From CAZWCX01 sp964632945 (lineage in GTDB: Bacteria > Planctomycetota > MHYJ01 > WSZJ01 > CAZWCX01): a stretch of 28,252 nucleotides of DNA. Numbering within the stretch: position 1 is the stretch's first letter; the number at the start of each line of letters is the position of its first letter. Shown here piece by piece: positions 15,595 to 23,700 of this stretch. The stretch spans positions 1 through 28,252 of the forward strand of contig CAZWCX010000098.1 of NCBI GenBank assembly GCA_964632945.1, read 5' to 3'. The position numbers and the translations under genes were made by a program. Below the pieces are notes generated by a model. The model was not told where the DNA came from, did not search any database, and saw nothing but the letters and a program-made list of their open reading frames with translations.

Positions 15595-16327
15595 GAAGGT
15601 CGTCGTGACGGGCGCGACGGGCGGGATTGGTCGCGCCATCGCGCTGGCGTGCGCCCGCGAAGGGGCGGTGGTGGGAATCCATCACCGCGGCGCGCCCGAA
15701 CGCGCGGCCGCCCTCGAAAAAGAGATCAACGAGCGCCACGGCCGCCCCGCCCGGCTCATCCGCTTCGACGTGCGCGACCCGGAGCAATTGGCGACCGCCA
15801 TCGAGAGATTCCGCGAGGTCGAGGATCGGATCGACGGCTGGGTCAACCACGCCGCCGTCATGCGCCCCGATCTCCTCGTCTCCGCCGCGCCGGATCAGGT
15901 GCGGGAACAGCTCGACGTCAACCTGCTGGGTCCGATCCTGTGCGCGCGCGCGGTGCTTCCCGTGATGATGGAGCAGCGCGGAGGCGTGATCGTGAACGTC
16001 GGATCGGTCTCCGTGGAGCGGCCCGCGCGGGGTCATGCCGTCTACGCCGCCACCAAGGGGGGGCTCGAAGCGCTCACGCGCGCCTTGGGAGCGGAATACG
16101 GACGCCAGGGCGTCCGCGCGCACTGCGTCCGCCCCGGTCCGATCGCCACGGAGTCGCCCGCGGGCACCCTCGCGATTCCCGAGGGCGACGTGCGCGATCG
16201 GGTCCCGCTCGGAAGGATCGGTCGGCCGGACGAAATCGCGGAGATGGTGGTCTTCCTGCTGAGCGAGAAGGCGAGTTTCCTCAACGGGGCGGTGATCACG
16301 GTGGACGGCGGATTCCTGCAGGGATGA
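15563..16327 (+). CDS. Short-chain dehydrogenase/reductase (FabG-like)
   Basis: A 254-residue classical SDR. The Rossmann motif TGATGGIG is at 16-23, NHAA at 95-98, the active-site Asn in DVNLLG (N120), the catalytic Ser S148, and YAATKG with Y161 and K165, giving the full N-S-Y-K tetrad. The C-terminal GAVITVDGGF is also typical. R42 after the second beta strand favours NADP. The reaction is reduction of a carbonyl or oxidation of an alcohol; the substrate is unknown. It resembles 3-oxoacyl-ACP reductase but has no fatty-acid genes beside it. ATG 15563 follows GAGAGGTG and lies within the end of the membrane-protein gene, so the two are coupled. Confidence 0.9.
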   Translation: MNPNPGLLEGRKVVVTGATGGIGRAIALACAREGAVVGIHHRGAPERAAALEKEINERHGRPARLIRFDVRDPEQLATAIERFREVEDRIDGWVNHAAVMRPDLLVSAAPDQVREQLDVNLLGPILCARAVLPVMMEQRGGVIVNVGSVSVERPARGHAVYAATKGGLEALTRALGAEYGRQGVRAHCVRPGPIATESPAGTLAIPEGDVRDRVPLGRIGRPDEIAEMVVFLLSEKASFLNGAVITVDGGFLQG

Positions 16328-16336
16328 GGAGGGGGG

Positions 16337-17002
16337 ATGAGGCCCAAGGCGCCAACGACCGGCCGTCGGGTCCGCGCGGCGACCCGCGGGTTCCGCTCGG
16401 TCGCGGGGCTGATGTCGACCCGTCGATTCTTCGATCTGCTCGCCCGGCGCTCCGCGCGCACCGCGGGGGAGGTCGATCGCGCGATCGAGAAGCGCGGGCT
16501 GCGCGAACTCACGGTGTTCGCCTGCGACTCGTCGGGATTCTCGCGCCGGACCCACGAATTCGGTATCCTGCAGTTTCTCTCGGTCATGACGCGGTGTTAC
16601 GACGGGCTGATTCCCCTCCTCGAGCGGCGGGGCGGGATCTGCCTCTCCCACAATGCCGACAACATCCTGGCGGTGTTCGAGGACGTGACGCCGGCGGCGC
16701 AGGCCGCAGTCGACATGAATCGGTGGCTGAGGCGACGCAACCGCCGGGCTTCGGAAGCGGAGCGCTTCCACGTGTGTATCGGCATCCACCACGGGCCGGT
16801 GATTCGTCTTCGCGACAACGTCTTCGGCGCCACCGTGAACGTGGCGGCGAAAATCGGGGAAGACCTCGCCGGACGGGAGGAGATCCTCCTGACCGGCGAG
16901 GCCGTCGGGCGTCTGGAGGGCCGCGTCCCCGTGCAGTATCTCCGTTCCACCGACGTGGGCGGCCGAATTTTCGAGTTGCATCGCGTGGAGTACAGCGCAT
17001 GA
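16337..17002 (+). CDS. Class III nucleotidyl-cyclase-like domain protein, divergent active site
   Basis: A 221-residue soluble protein whose residues 57-215 follow the adenylate/guanylate cyclase fold: VFACDSSGFSRRT (metal Asp D64), GGICLSHNADNILAVF (second metal Asp D108), and NVFGATVNVAAKIGED (transition-state Asn N168). Two usually conserved residues differ. The purine-selecting Lys position before xxxD is S104, and the transition-state Arg position is K172. It may be a weak cyclase, a cyclase with altered substrate, or a non-catalytic nucleotide sensor. An Arg-rich N-terminus of about 50 residues precedes the domain. ATG 16337 is next to a GGAGG-type site. It ends in an ATGA overlap with the HEAT-protein gene, which leads to the Ser/Thr kinase. 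Confidence 0.75.
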   Translation: MRPKAPTTGRRVRAATRGFRSVAGLMSTRRFFDLLARRSARTAGEVDRAIEKRGLRELTVFACDSSGFSRRTHEFGILQFLSVMTRCYDGLIPLLERRGGICLSHNADNILAVFEDVTPAAQAAVDMNRWLRRRNRRASEAERFHVCIGIHHGPVIRLRDNVFGATVNVAAKIGEDLAGREEILLTGEAVGRLEGRVPVQYLRSTDVGGRIFELHRVEYSA

Positions 17003-18069
17003 AGAGCCGGTCCCCGTTGCCCGTCCTCATCGCCGGTTGCGGCCTCCTGGCCTTGGCTGGGCTCGGGGCCGGCGGTTTCCTCCTCCTGAGCCGCTCCCGG
17101 GCCATGGAGGCCGAGGCTCGACACGCCGCCATGGCGGCCGAGAAGGCCGCGATGGAACGCGAACGGGCCCGACGGGAAGCGGAAAAGCAGGCCCAGGCCG
17201 CGAGCGCGCGGCCGCTGCCGGCGGACGCTTCCGCGGAGACTCGGGAGCTCCGGGATCGGGTGCGGGAGCTCGAGGAGAAACTGAACCAGGCCCTCGCCCG
17301 GATTCGCGAACTGGAAGCGGCCGCCCCGGCGATCGCCGCGGAGCAACCGGCCGCCGCGGGTCCCTCCCTCGAGGAGCGGAAAGCCAAGGTCAAGGAGCAG
17401 CTCGGCAAGCTCGCCGGCCAGGGCATGTTCGCCCTGAATTCGGAGCCGTACAAGGAGCTGGTGCGGGAGCTGAAGGCGATGGGCGCGGAGGCGATTCCGC
17501 TCCTGGGGGACCTCCTGCTCCAGGGGGCGACCACGGCGGAGCGGTTCTTCGCCGGCGCGGTGATCGAGGAGTTGGGGGATGCCGCGGCGGTCCCGTACCT
17601 GTTGAAGAGCATGCAGGAGGAAAAGGACACGCTCGTCCGCCGGATGTCGGCCCATGCGCTGGCGGTGGGCAAGTTCGCTGAAGGCCGGGACGCGCTGTCG
17701 TGGGCGATGTTGAACGACGCCGACTGGGGCGTGCGCACCAATTCCGCCTATGGCCTGGCCAAGATGGGGGATGCCCGCGGCGTGCAGGAACTCGTGAAGT
17801 GGTACGAGGCGCCCGGAACGGAAGCGCAGTACAAGACCGCGATTCTCGGCGGCATCGCGGATGTCGGGGATCCCTCGACTGCGTACGTCTTCCGCGACAT
17901 CCTGCGCGGATCGCAGGACCTGAGCTCGCTGCTCCTCGCCATCATGGGCGCGGAGAAGACGAAGGACGCCTCGCTCGTGCCCGACCTTCAACGCGTGCTG
18001 GACACGTCGAAAGACGGGACCGTGCGCGAGGCGGCCGAGAAGGCGATCAAGGCGATCCGGGGATATTGA
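16999..18069 (+). CDS. Membrane-anchored coiled-coil HEAT-repeat protein
   Basis: A 356-residue protein. One membrane helix (8-30, PVLIAGCGLLALAGLGAGGF) is followed by an Ala/Glu/Arg-rich coiled coil (about 35-115, with EARHAAMAAEKAAMERERAR and RVRELEEKLNQALARIRELE). The C-terminal 220 residues form HEAT-like helix pairs (AMGAEAIPLLGDLL, AVIEELGDAAAVPYLLKS, NSAYGLAKMGDARGVQELV, VREAAEKAIKAIRGY). This is a scaffold, not an enzyme. Its ATG overlaps the stop of the cyclase-like gene by four bases, and the Ser/Thr kinase starts 29 bases after its stop. The three are thus probably made together, and the protein could bring a partner to the kinase at the membrane (inference). Confidence 0.78.
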   Translation: MKSRSPLPVLIAGCGLLALAGLGAGGFLLLSRSRAMEAEARHAAMAAEKAAMERERARREAEKQAQAASARPLPADASAETRELRDRVRELEEKLNQALARIRELEAAAPAIAAEQPAAAGPSLEERKAKVKEQLGKLAGQGMFALNSEPYKELVRELKAMGAEAIPLLGDLLLQGATTAERFFAGAVIEELGDAAAVPYLLKSMQEEKDTLVRRMSAHALAVGKFAEGRDALSWAMLNDADWGVRTNSAYGLAKMGDARGVQELVKWYEAPGTEAQYKTAILGGIADVGDPSTAYVFRDILRGSQDLSSLLLAIMGAEKTKDASLVPDLQRVLDTSKDGTVREAAEKAIKAIRGY

Positions 18070-18098
18070 CCCCGGGACGGGGGAAGGGCGATCCCGCC

Positions 18099-21000
18099 AT
18101 GCAGGTGCCGCCGGTCCCGGAATTCCGCGAAACCATCGCGGATCCTCCGCCCACCGACGCCGCCGGCGCCGGTTCCGGCGTGGACGGGACCCGGCAGCCC
18201 GGCGCCGGCGTGCCGACGATCGAGGCCGGCGCCGCCTTCGGCCGGTACGAGATCGTGCGCGAACTCGGCCGCGGCGGGATGGGGGTGGTCTACCTTGCGC
18301 GCGACCGCCACCTGACCCGCGAAGTGGCGCTCAAACTCCTGCGCGGGGACGATCAGGGCGACGCCGAGGTGGTCGAGCGGTTTCAGCGGGAAGCCCGCGC
18401 GGCGGCGCGCCTTGCCCACCCCCACATCGTCGCGACCTTCGACGTCGGGATCGCCGAGGGCCGGCACTTTCTCACCATGGAGGTCGTTGCCGGCGGCAGC
18501 GTCGCGGATCGGATCGACCGATCCGGCCGGCTGGCTCCTCCGGACGCCATGCGTCTGGTTGCGGAGGCCGCGGAGGGAGTGGCCTACGCCCACGACCACG
18601 GCATCGTGCACCGGGATCTCAAGCCGGAGAACCTGTTGCTCGACGGCCAGGGCCGCGTGAAGGTGTCCGACTTCGGCCTCGCCCGGCTCGTCGCCGAAGA
18701 CGGGGGACAGCGGTTGACGCGCACGGGCGCGGTGATGGGGACCCCGGCCCACATGGCGCCGGAACAGGCGGAGGGGGACCACGCGCGGCTGGGACCCGCG
18801 AGCGACGTCTACAGCCTGGGGTCCGTGCTGTACGAGGCGGTCACCGGGCGGCTCCCGTACGGGGGCGGATCGCCGATGGAGGTGCTGTTCCGGAAGGTGG
18901 CGGTCGATCCGCCGCCTCCCCGGGCGGCGAATCCGGACCTCGCACGGGACGTGGAAACGATCATCCTGAAAGCCATGGACCGGGATCCGGCCCGGCGGTA
19001 CGGTTCCGCGCGCGACCTGGCCGACGACCTCCGTCGCTGCCTGTCGGGCCAGATGATCCGGGCGCGTCCCGCCAGCGGCTGGTACCGCGCGCGCACTTGG
19101 ATGCGTCGAAACCGGGGTCTGTCGCTCGGGGCGGGGGCGGCGGTGACGGCCCTGGTCGTGATCGCGGCGATGGCCGTTCGTCACGGCGCCGAGCAGGCCC
19201 GTGCCGCGCGCGCGGCGGAGGATGCGTCCCGACGCTTTGCCGTCGAGAAGGACCGGGCCGATCGCGCCCGGGAGTCGTCGCTCCGGCAGTTGCGGAAAGT
19301 CGGAGAGGTCTGTCTGCAGGCCACCCTCGAGCTGCGCCGGCGCGGAGTGCTGGCGGCGCACGCGGGGTACTTGAGCACCCTGGAGGAATCGTACCAGGAG
19401 GCGACCCGCGAAGCCCCGGATCGTCCCGAGCCCTATTACTTCATGGGGCGCATGCAACGCGCGCTCCTCAGGACGGAGCCGGCACTGAACTTCCAGGACG
19501 AGGCGCTTCGCCGCGCGCCGGATTTCGCCCCGGCCCGGTACGAGCGGATCGTCCTGCTCGCCCCGCGTTGCTCGGAGCGGATCGGAGCCCTGCGGGACGA
19601 GTGGCGACGGCGGGAGGGGCGGCGACTGGCCGAGTCCGGGGAACTCTCCAAGGCGGGTCTGGGCGGGGCGGTCCTGCGCGACCCGCCGCCGGCCGCGAAC
19701 CTCTTCCGCGACGATGCGGAGGCCGCGCGACTGTACCGGACCCTCGTCGAGGACCTCGCCGCGCTCGAGCGGCTTGCGGCCTCCGGAGGAACCGGGGGGC
19801 TCACGCCGGGCATGCTGGATTGCGCTCAGGGGCTTCGCCTGCTCCATGCCGAAGCGACTCCCGGGACGGCGGCGCTCGAACAGGCGCGCGCTCGCCTGGA
19901 GGCGGCCATCGCGGCCGAGCCCACCCTGGAGGAGGCCTACGAGGCGCTGGCGCGGGTCGCCTTCGACCTCCATGACCTCGACGCGGCGATCGACGCCTAC
20001 ACGCGCGGATTGGCGGTCGACGCGGGATACTCGCCTCACCGGATGCGTCGCGCCGACGTCTACTCGCGCATGGCCTACCGGGCCTCGGACCGCGGCGAGG
20101 ACGGCGCCTCGGCCTACCAGAAGGCGATCGAGGATCTCGACCGGTTGCTGGAGAGCGCACCGGATTCCCAGGGACCGCTCTTGCTGCGCGGCATGATCCT
20201 GGGCAATCTGGGATCCCGCGCGGTCCGCCGCGGCGAAGATCCCACCCCCCTGGATCGCCGCGCGGAAGACGACTTCAGTCGCGTATTGCGGCTCGATGCC
20301 GGAAAGGCGGAGGCCTGGATGCGGCGTGGCCTCGTCCGACTCAAGCTCGCCCAAGGCGCTCCCGCGCGCGAACTCGATCCCGCACCCCTCTACTCCGCGG
20401 CCGAGGCCGACCTGGCCGAGGCCGCGCGGCTCTCTCCGGGGGACGCGGAAATCTGGCAGCATCGGGGTCGCCTGGGGCTGATCCGCGCGGCGGATGCCCT
20501 CTCCCGCGGGGAGGATCCGGAGAAGTTCCTGGACGCCGCCGTCGGCCATTATGGTCGCTCGCTCGAGCAGGATCCGCGGTACGCAGAATCGTGGGATGGC
20601 CGCGGATCGGTCCATGCCCTGCGCGCCGTCGGGCACGAGCGGCAGGGGAACGATGCCGGGGACGCCCGGCTTCGGGCCGAGGCCGACTTCGCCAAGGCCA
20701 TCGAATTGAAACCCTGGGAAGCATCCTTTCGCGTGCATCAAGCGTCGCTCTACGGGGTTTGGGCGGACCGACGGGCGGCGGCGGCAGAGGATCCCGGGCC
20801 ATACTACGCCCGGGCGGAGCGGGAATTCGAGCGGGCCCTGGAAATCCGGCCGGTGGACGCCGACGCCCGGATGCGCCGGGGAATGTGCCGACTGAATGAA
20901 GGGGTCTGGCGCGCCGGCAGGGGGGAGGCCCCGTTCGATCTGTTCACGCGGGCGGAGGCCGACCTGTCGCGCGCCCTCGAGGCGGCGCCGGGCAATCGAA

Positions 21001-21719
21001 CGTGTCGACGGAGCCGCGCGGTGCTCCGGACCAATCTGGGAATGCTCCGCAGGCAATTCGGCGGCGATGCGGGTCCCGACTTCCAGGGTGCGCAGGATGA
21101 CCTGTCGGAACTCCTCCGGCATTCCGCGGCGGATGTGGACGCCCTGATCCGTCGCGCAGAGGCGCGGCTTCATTGCGGCGATTGGGGCGCGGCGGCGGCC
21201 GATTTCGAGGCGGCGGGAGCGGCCCTCCGGGCGCCGAATCCGCGGGTATCCTCCGGCCTGGAGGAAGCGCGCCGCTGCGCGGCGACGGGTGCGCCCCGAC
21301 CCGCGCCGCCGTCCGACCGGGACTGGATCGCCCCCGCGCAGCGCGCGCATGTCGCCGCCGAGGCGGGCGATTTCGGGGTCGCGGAGCGGGAGTACGACGA
21401 GGCCTCCGCCATCCTGCTGCGGATTCTTCAGCCCCTGGCGCCGGCGGACCAGAACGCTTACCTGGACGCTCCGCAGACCCGACGCGTCATCGCCCTCGGG
21501 CACTTCGATCGGGCGCGCATGCTCGCCTGGAAACGGCTCCCCCCGGCGTCCCTCTCCGAGGAGTGGGGGGCCGGGATCTGCGCGGAGGCGATCTCCAACC
21601 TGGTCATCGCCTTGAATCAGGGCTGGTCCGACTTCGCCCGCCTCGACGCGGATCCGGCCTTCGCCTCGTTGCGCCTGGACCCTCGCTGGAGTCTCCTGCG
21701 TCCGGGCGACAGGAAGTAA
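18099..21719 (+). CDS. Transmembrane Ser/Thr protein kinase with TPR tail
   Basis: A 1206-residue PknB/Hanks-type kinase. Pro/Gly-rich N-terminus (1-48); kinase domain about 50-315 with GRGGMG (57-62), ATP-binding K79 in VALKLL, HRDLKPEN (H171, D173, K175), DFGLAR (D191), and GTPAHMAPEQAEG; all catalytic residues are present. One membrane helix is at about 341-360 (LSLGAGAAVTALVVIAAMAV), then a charged coiled coil (363-405). The remaining 800 residues are helical repeats, probably outside the cytoplasmic membrane. Residues 664-1031 consist of eight consecutive 46-residue TPR-like units. ATG 18099 has GGAAGGG nine bases upstream. It is the last gene of the operon that includes the cyclase-like and HEAT proteins. 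Substrates are unknown; the tail probably senses or binds proteins. Confidence 0.93.
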   Translation: MQVPPVPEFRETIADPPPTDAAGAGSGVDGTRQPGAGVPTIEAGAAFGRYEIVRELGRGGMGVVYLARDRHLTREVALKLLRGDDQGDAEVVERFQREARAAARLAHPHIVATFDVGIAEGRHFLTMEVVAGGSVADRIDRSGRLAPPDAMRLVAEAAEGVAYAHDHGIVHRDLKPENLLLDGQGRVKVSDFGLARLVAEDGGQRLTRTGAVMGTPAHMAPEQAEGDHARLGPASDVYSLGSVLYEAVTGRLPYGGGSPMEVLFRKVAVDPPPPRAANPDLARDVETIILKAMDRDPARRYGSARDLADDLRRCLSGQMIRARPASGWYRARTWMRRNRGLSLGAGAAVTALVVIAAMAVRHGAEQARAARAAEDASRRFAVEKDRADRARESSLRQLRKVGEVCLQATLELRRRGVLAAHAGYLSTLEESYQEATREAPDRPEPYYFMGRMQRALLRTEPALNFQDEALRRAPDFAPARYERIVLLAPRCSERIGALRDEWRRREGRRLAESGELSKAGLGGAVLRDPPPAANLFRDDAEAARLYRTLVEDLAALERLAASGGTGGLTPGMLDCAQGLRLLHAEATPGTAALEQARARLEAAIAAEPTLEEAYEALARVAFDLHDLDAAIDAYTRGLAVDAGYSPHRMRRADVYSRMAYRASDRGEDGASAYQKAIEDLDRLLESAPDSQGPLLLRGMILGNLGSRAVRRGEDPTPLDRRAEDDFSRVLRLDAGKAEAWMRRGLVRLKLAQGAPARELDPAPLYSAAEADLAEAARLSPGDAEIWQHRGRLGLIRAADALSRGEDPEKFLDAAVGHYGRSLEQDPRYAESWDGRGSVHALRAVGHERQGNDAGDARLRAEADFAKAIELKPWEASFRVHQASLYGVWADRRAAAAEDPGPYYARAEREFERALEIRPVDADARMRRGMCRLNEGVWRAGRGEAPFDLFTRAEADLSRALEAAPGNRTCRRSRAVLRTNLGMLRRQFGGDAGPDFQGAQDDLSELLRHSAADVDALIRRAEARLHCGDWGAAAADFEAAGAALRAPNPRVSSGLEEARRCAATGAPRPAPPSDRDWIAPAQRAHVAAEAGDFGVAEREYDEASAILLRILQPLAPADQNAYLDAPQTRRVIALGHFDRARMLAWKRLPPASLSEEWGAGICAEAISNLVIALNQGWSDFARLDADPAFASLRLDPRWSLLRPGDRK
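20088..21191 (+). repeat. Eight in-frame 138-bp repeats coding for 46-residue TPR variants
   Basis: Inside the kinase gene, residues 664, 710, 756, 802, 848, 894, 940 and 986 each begin a unit of exactly 46 residues with no indel. The pattern is (x)RGEDPxPxxxRAExDxxxALExxPxxAEAxxRRG plus a second helix. Examples of unit starts: RRGEDPTPLD (710), SRGEDPEKFL (802), AAAEDPGPYY (894), GRGEAPFDLF (940). A standard TPR is 34 residues, so each unit is a TPR with a 12-residue insertion between helices. DNA of the units is diverged, so this is old protein-level repetition, not a recent tandem duplication. Confidence 0.85.
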
Positions 21720-21744
21720 TCACACCGGCGGCGCCGTCGCGGGG

Positions 21745-23700
21745 TCATCTCCGGCCCGGGTGCAGGATCGATCGGACGCGTTGGAGCAATTCCACCGGCA
21801 TGAACGGCTTCTGCAGAAACTCCGCGTGGGGCTCGCGATCTTCTTCCCGCGGAATCGCCTGCATCGAATGCCCGGACACGTAGAGGACTTTCAGGCCCGG
21901 CCGGGTCCGGCGCAGCCGTTCCACCAGATCCGGCCCGCCGAGCCGCGGCATCACGACGTCACACACCAGCAGGTCGAGTTTCCCCTCGTGGGTTCTGGAT
22001 CGTTCCAGAGCCGCCTCACCATCCTCCGCCGCCATCACGCGGTATCCCGAATCGGAGAGCGTGCGGACCATCGTGTCCCGGACCAGGGGGTCGTCCTCCG
22101 CCACCAGGACGGTCTCTTCTCCGCGGGGGATTCGTCCCGGTCCGAGGGGCGCTTCCAGCGCCTCGGGGGAGCCGGCATGGCGGGGAAGAAGGATCTCGAA
22201 TCGGGTTCCTTCCCCGGGGCGGCTGAACACCCGGATGTGGCCGCCGTTCTGGCGCACGATTCCATAACTGGTGGCGAGTCCGAGACCCGTGCCGCGTTCG
22301 GCGGTCTTGGTGGTGAAAAAGGGCTCGAACGCGTGTCGCCGCACGTCTTCGGTCATGCCCACCCCATTGTCCTGCACGGTGAGCACCACGTAGGCCCCCG
22401 GCATCGCCTCGGGCGTCTCCCGGGCGTCCCCTTCGCTCAGGGTCGCGGCCCCGATCGCGATCAGCAGCCTCCCCCCGTTGGGCATCGCGTCGCGCGCGTT
22501 CACCACCAGGTTGAGCAGCACCTGTTCGACCTGGGTCGGGTCGGCCTCGACCACGTCCTCCTGCGTCTGGGCGCTTACGACCAGCTCGACGTTCTCGCCC
22601 ATCAGCCGCCGGAGCATTCGCTCCGCACCGGCGACCAGGTCCCCGAGCCGGAACGGCCGGGGCTGGCTCCGCTGCCGGCGCGCAAACGCCAGGAGGTGGC
22701 GGGTCAGGGCCGTGCCTCGCTGCGCCACCGAGCGGACGTTCTTGAGGTCGGCCTGGGCCGGGGAGTCCTCGGGGAGGTTCAGGCTGGCCAGATCGGTGAA
22801 GCCGAGGATGGCGGTCAAGAGATTGCTGAAGTCGTGCGCCAACCCGCCGGCCAGGCGCCCGATCGATTCGACCTTCTGGGCGCGTTGCAACTGCTCTTCG
22901 AGCCGCTTGCGCTCGGTGATGTCGATGAGGACGCCTTCGAGGGCCAGCAGTCGTCCGGAGGCGGAGTAGGTGCCCTCGCCGCGATCCCAGACGTGCTTCT
23001 CGCGGCCGTCGATCGTCTGGATGCGATACTCGATCTCGTACGGCCGACGTTCGCGCACGGCGATGTCCAACTGGTCCCGGACGCGCGGGCGGTCTTCGAG
23101 ATGGATGAGGTCGCCGAAACTCACGCGCCCCTTCACCAGCGCATCGATCGGATGGCCGGTGAGCGTGCGAAAGTACGGACTGGCGAATTCGATCACCCAG
23201 CTCGGGCCGGGTTTCCGGCGGTAGAACATCCCCGGGAAGCTGGCCATGAGCGAAGCCAGGGTGCGCTGGCTCTCGCGCAATCCCTCCTCGGCGTTCCGCC
23301 TCGCCGTGATGTCGGTGGTGACGCCGAGGAGTTCCACGACCTGCCCATCCCGCAACACGGGGGCGAGCCGCGTGAAGTACCAGGTCGGTTGGCCGTGCGG
23401 GCCGACTCCACACATTTCGTACTCGACGGGTTCGCCCGTGCGCACCGCGCGGGCGATGTGTTCCTGGAGTGCCCCCCGGTCATCCGCGCCGACGAACTCG
23501 AGAACGCTGCGTCCCAGGACGTCCTCCAGGCGGAGTCCGGCGACGACCCGATTCACGTAGGTGAAGACGCCGGCCGGGGTCATCCGGGAGACGATGGCAG
23601 GGATCTGGGCGAGGACGTGGTGGAGCTCGTTCGCAAGCGGGACCGGCGACGCGTCCGGCGACCCGGCGGGCAGGGCGGACGAGGGGAGCGGGAGGGTCAT
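21745..23700 (-). CDS. Hybrid histidine kinase (PAS-PAS-HisKA-HATPase-REC)
   Basis: A 651-residue soluble sensor kinase. PAS domains lie at about 25-137 and 147-265, each ending in the usual DITxR/ERK linker. The HisKA H-box is GGLAHDFSNLLTAILGF, with phospho-acceptor H289. The ATPase domain shows N397 and N401 (LNLVVNARDAM), DNGVGM (444-449), and a GTGLGL lid (470-475). The C-terminal receiver (529-648) has acidic E535/D536/D537, phospho-acceptor D581 (LLVCDVVMP) and K631 (LQKPF). No membrane segment is seen, so the signal is probably cytoplasmic. Phosphate would pass within the protein to D581; no output domain or separate regulator is nearby. ATG 23700 overlaps the HEAT-gene stop, so it is the last gene of a four-gene operon. 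Confidence 0.93.
   Translation of the reverse strand: MTLPLPSSALPAGSPDASPVPLANELHHVLAQIPAIVSRMTPAGVFTYVNRVVAGLRLEDVLGRSVLEFVGADDRGALQEHIARAVRTGEPVEYEMCGVGPHGQPTWYFTRLAPVLRDGQVVELLGVTTDITARRNAEEGLRESQRTLASLMASFPGMFYRRKPGPSWVIEFASPYFRTLTGHPIDALVKGRVSFGDLIHLEDRPRVRDQLDIAVRERRPYEIEYRIQTIDGREKHVWDRGEGTYSASGRLLALEGVLIDITERKRLEEQLQRAQKVESIGRLAGGLAHDFSNLLTAILGFTDLASLNLPEDSPAQADLKNVRSVAQRGTALTRHLLAFARRQRSQPRPFRLGDLVAGAERMLRRLMGENVELVVSAQTQEDVVEADPTQVEQVLLNLVVNARDAMPNGGRLLIAIGAATLSEGDARETPEAMPGAYVVLTVQDNGVGMTEDVRRHAFEPFFTTKTAERGTGLGLATSYGIVRQNGGHIRVFSRPGEGTRFEILLPRHAGSPEALEAPLGPGRIPRGEETVLVAEDDPLVRDTMVRTLSDSGYRVMAAEDGEAALERSRTHEGKLDLLVCDVVMPRLGGPDLVERLRRTRPGLKVLYVSGHSMQAIPREEDREPHAEFLQKPFMPVELLQRVRSILHPGRR

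Noticed and set aside
16337..17002. Ordinary adenylate cyclase
   Set aside because: Two residues usually needed for catalysis and base selection are replaced (S104, K172), so a plain cAMP-synthase call is not justified.
20088..21191. Recent DNA tandem duplication (VNTR) in the kinase gene
   Set aside because: The 138-bp units have diverged at DNA level; only the protein pattern and length are kept.
17988..21503. Minus-strand open frame of 1171 codons
   Set aside because: Lies antisense to the Ser/Thr kinase gene, is Arg/Gly/Pro-rich with no domain motifs, and is an effect of high GC.
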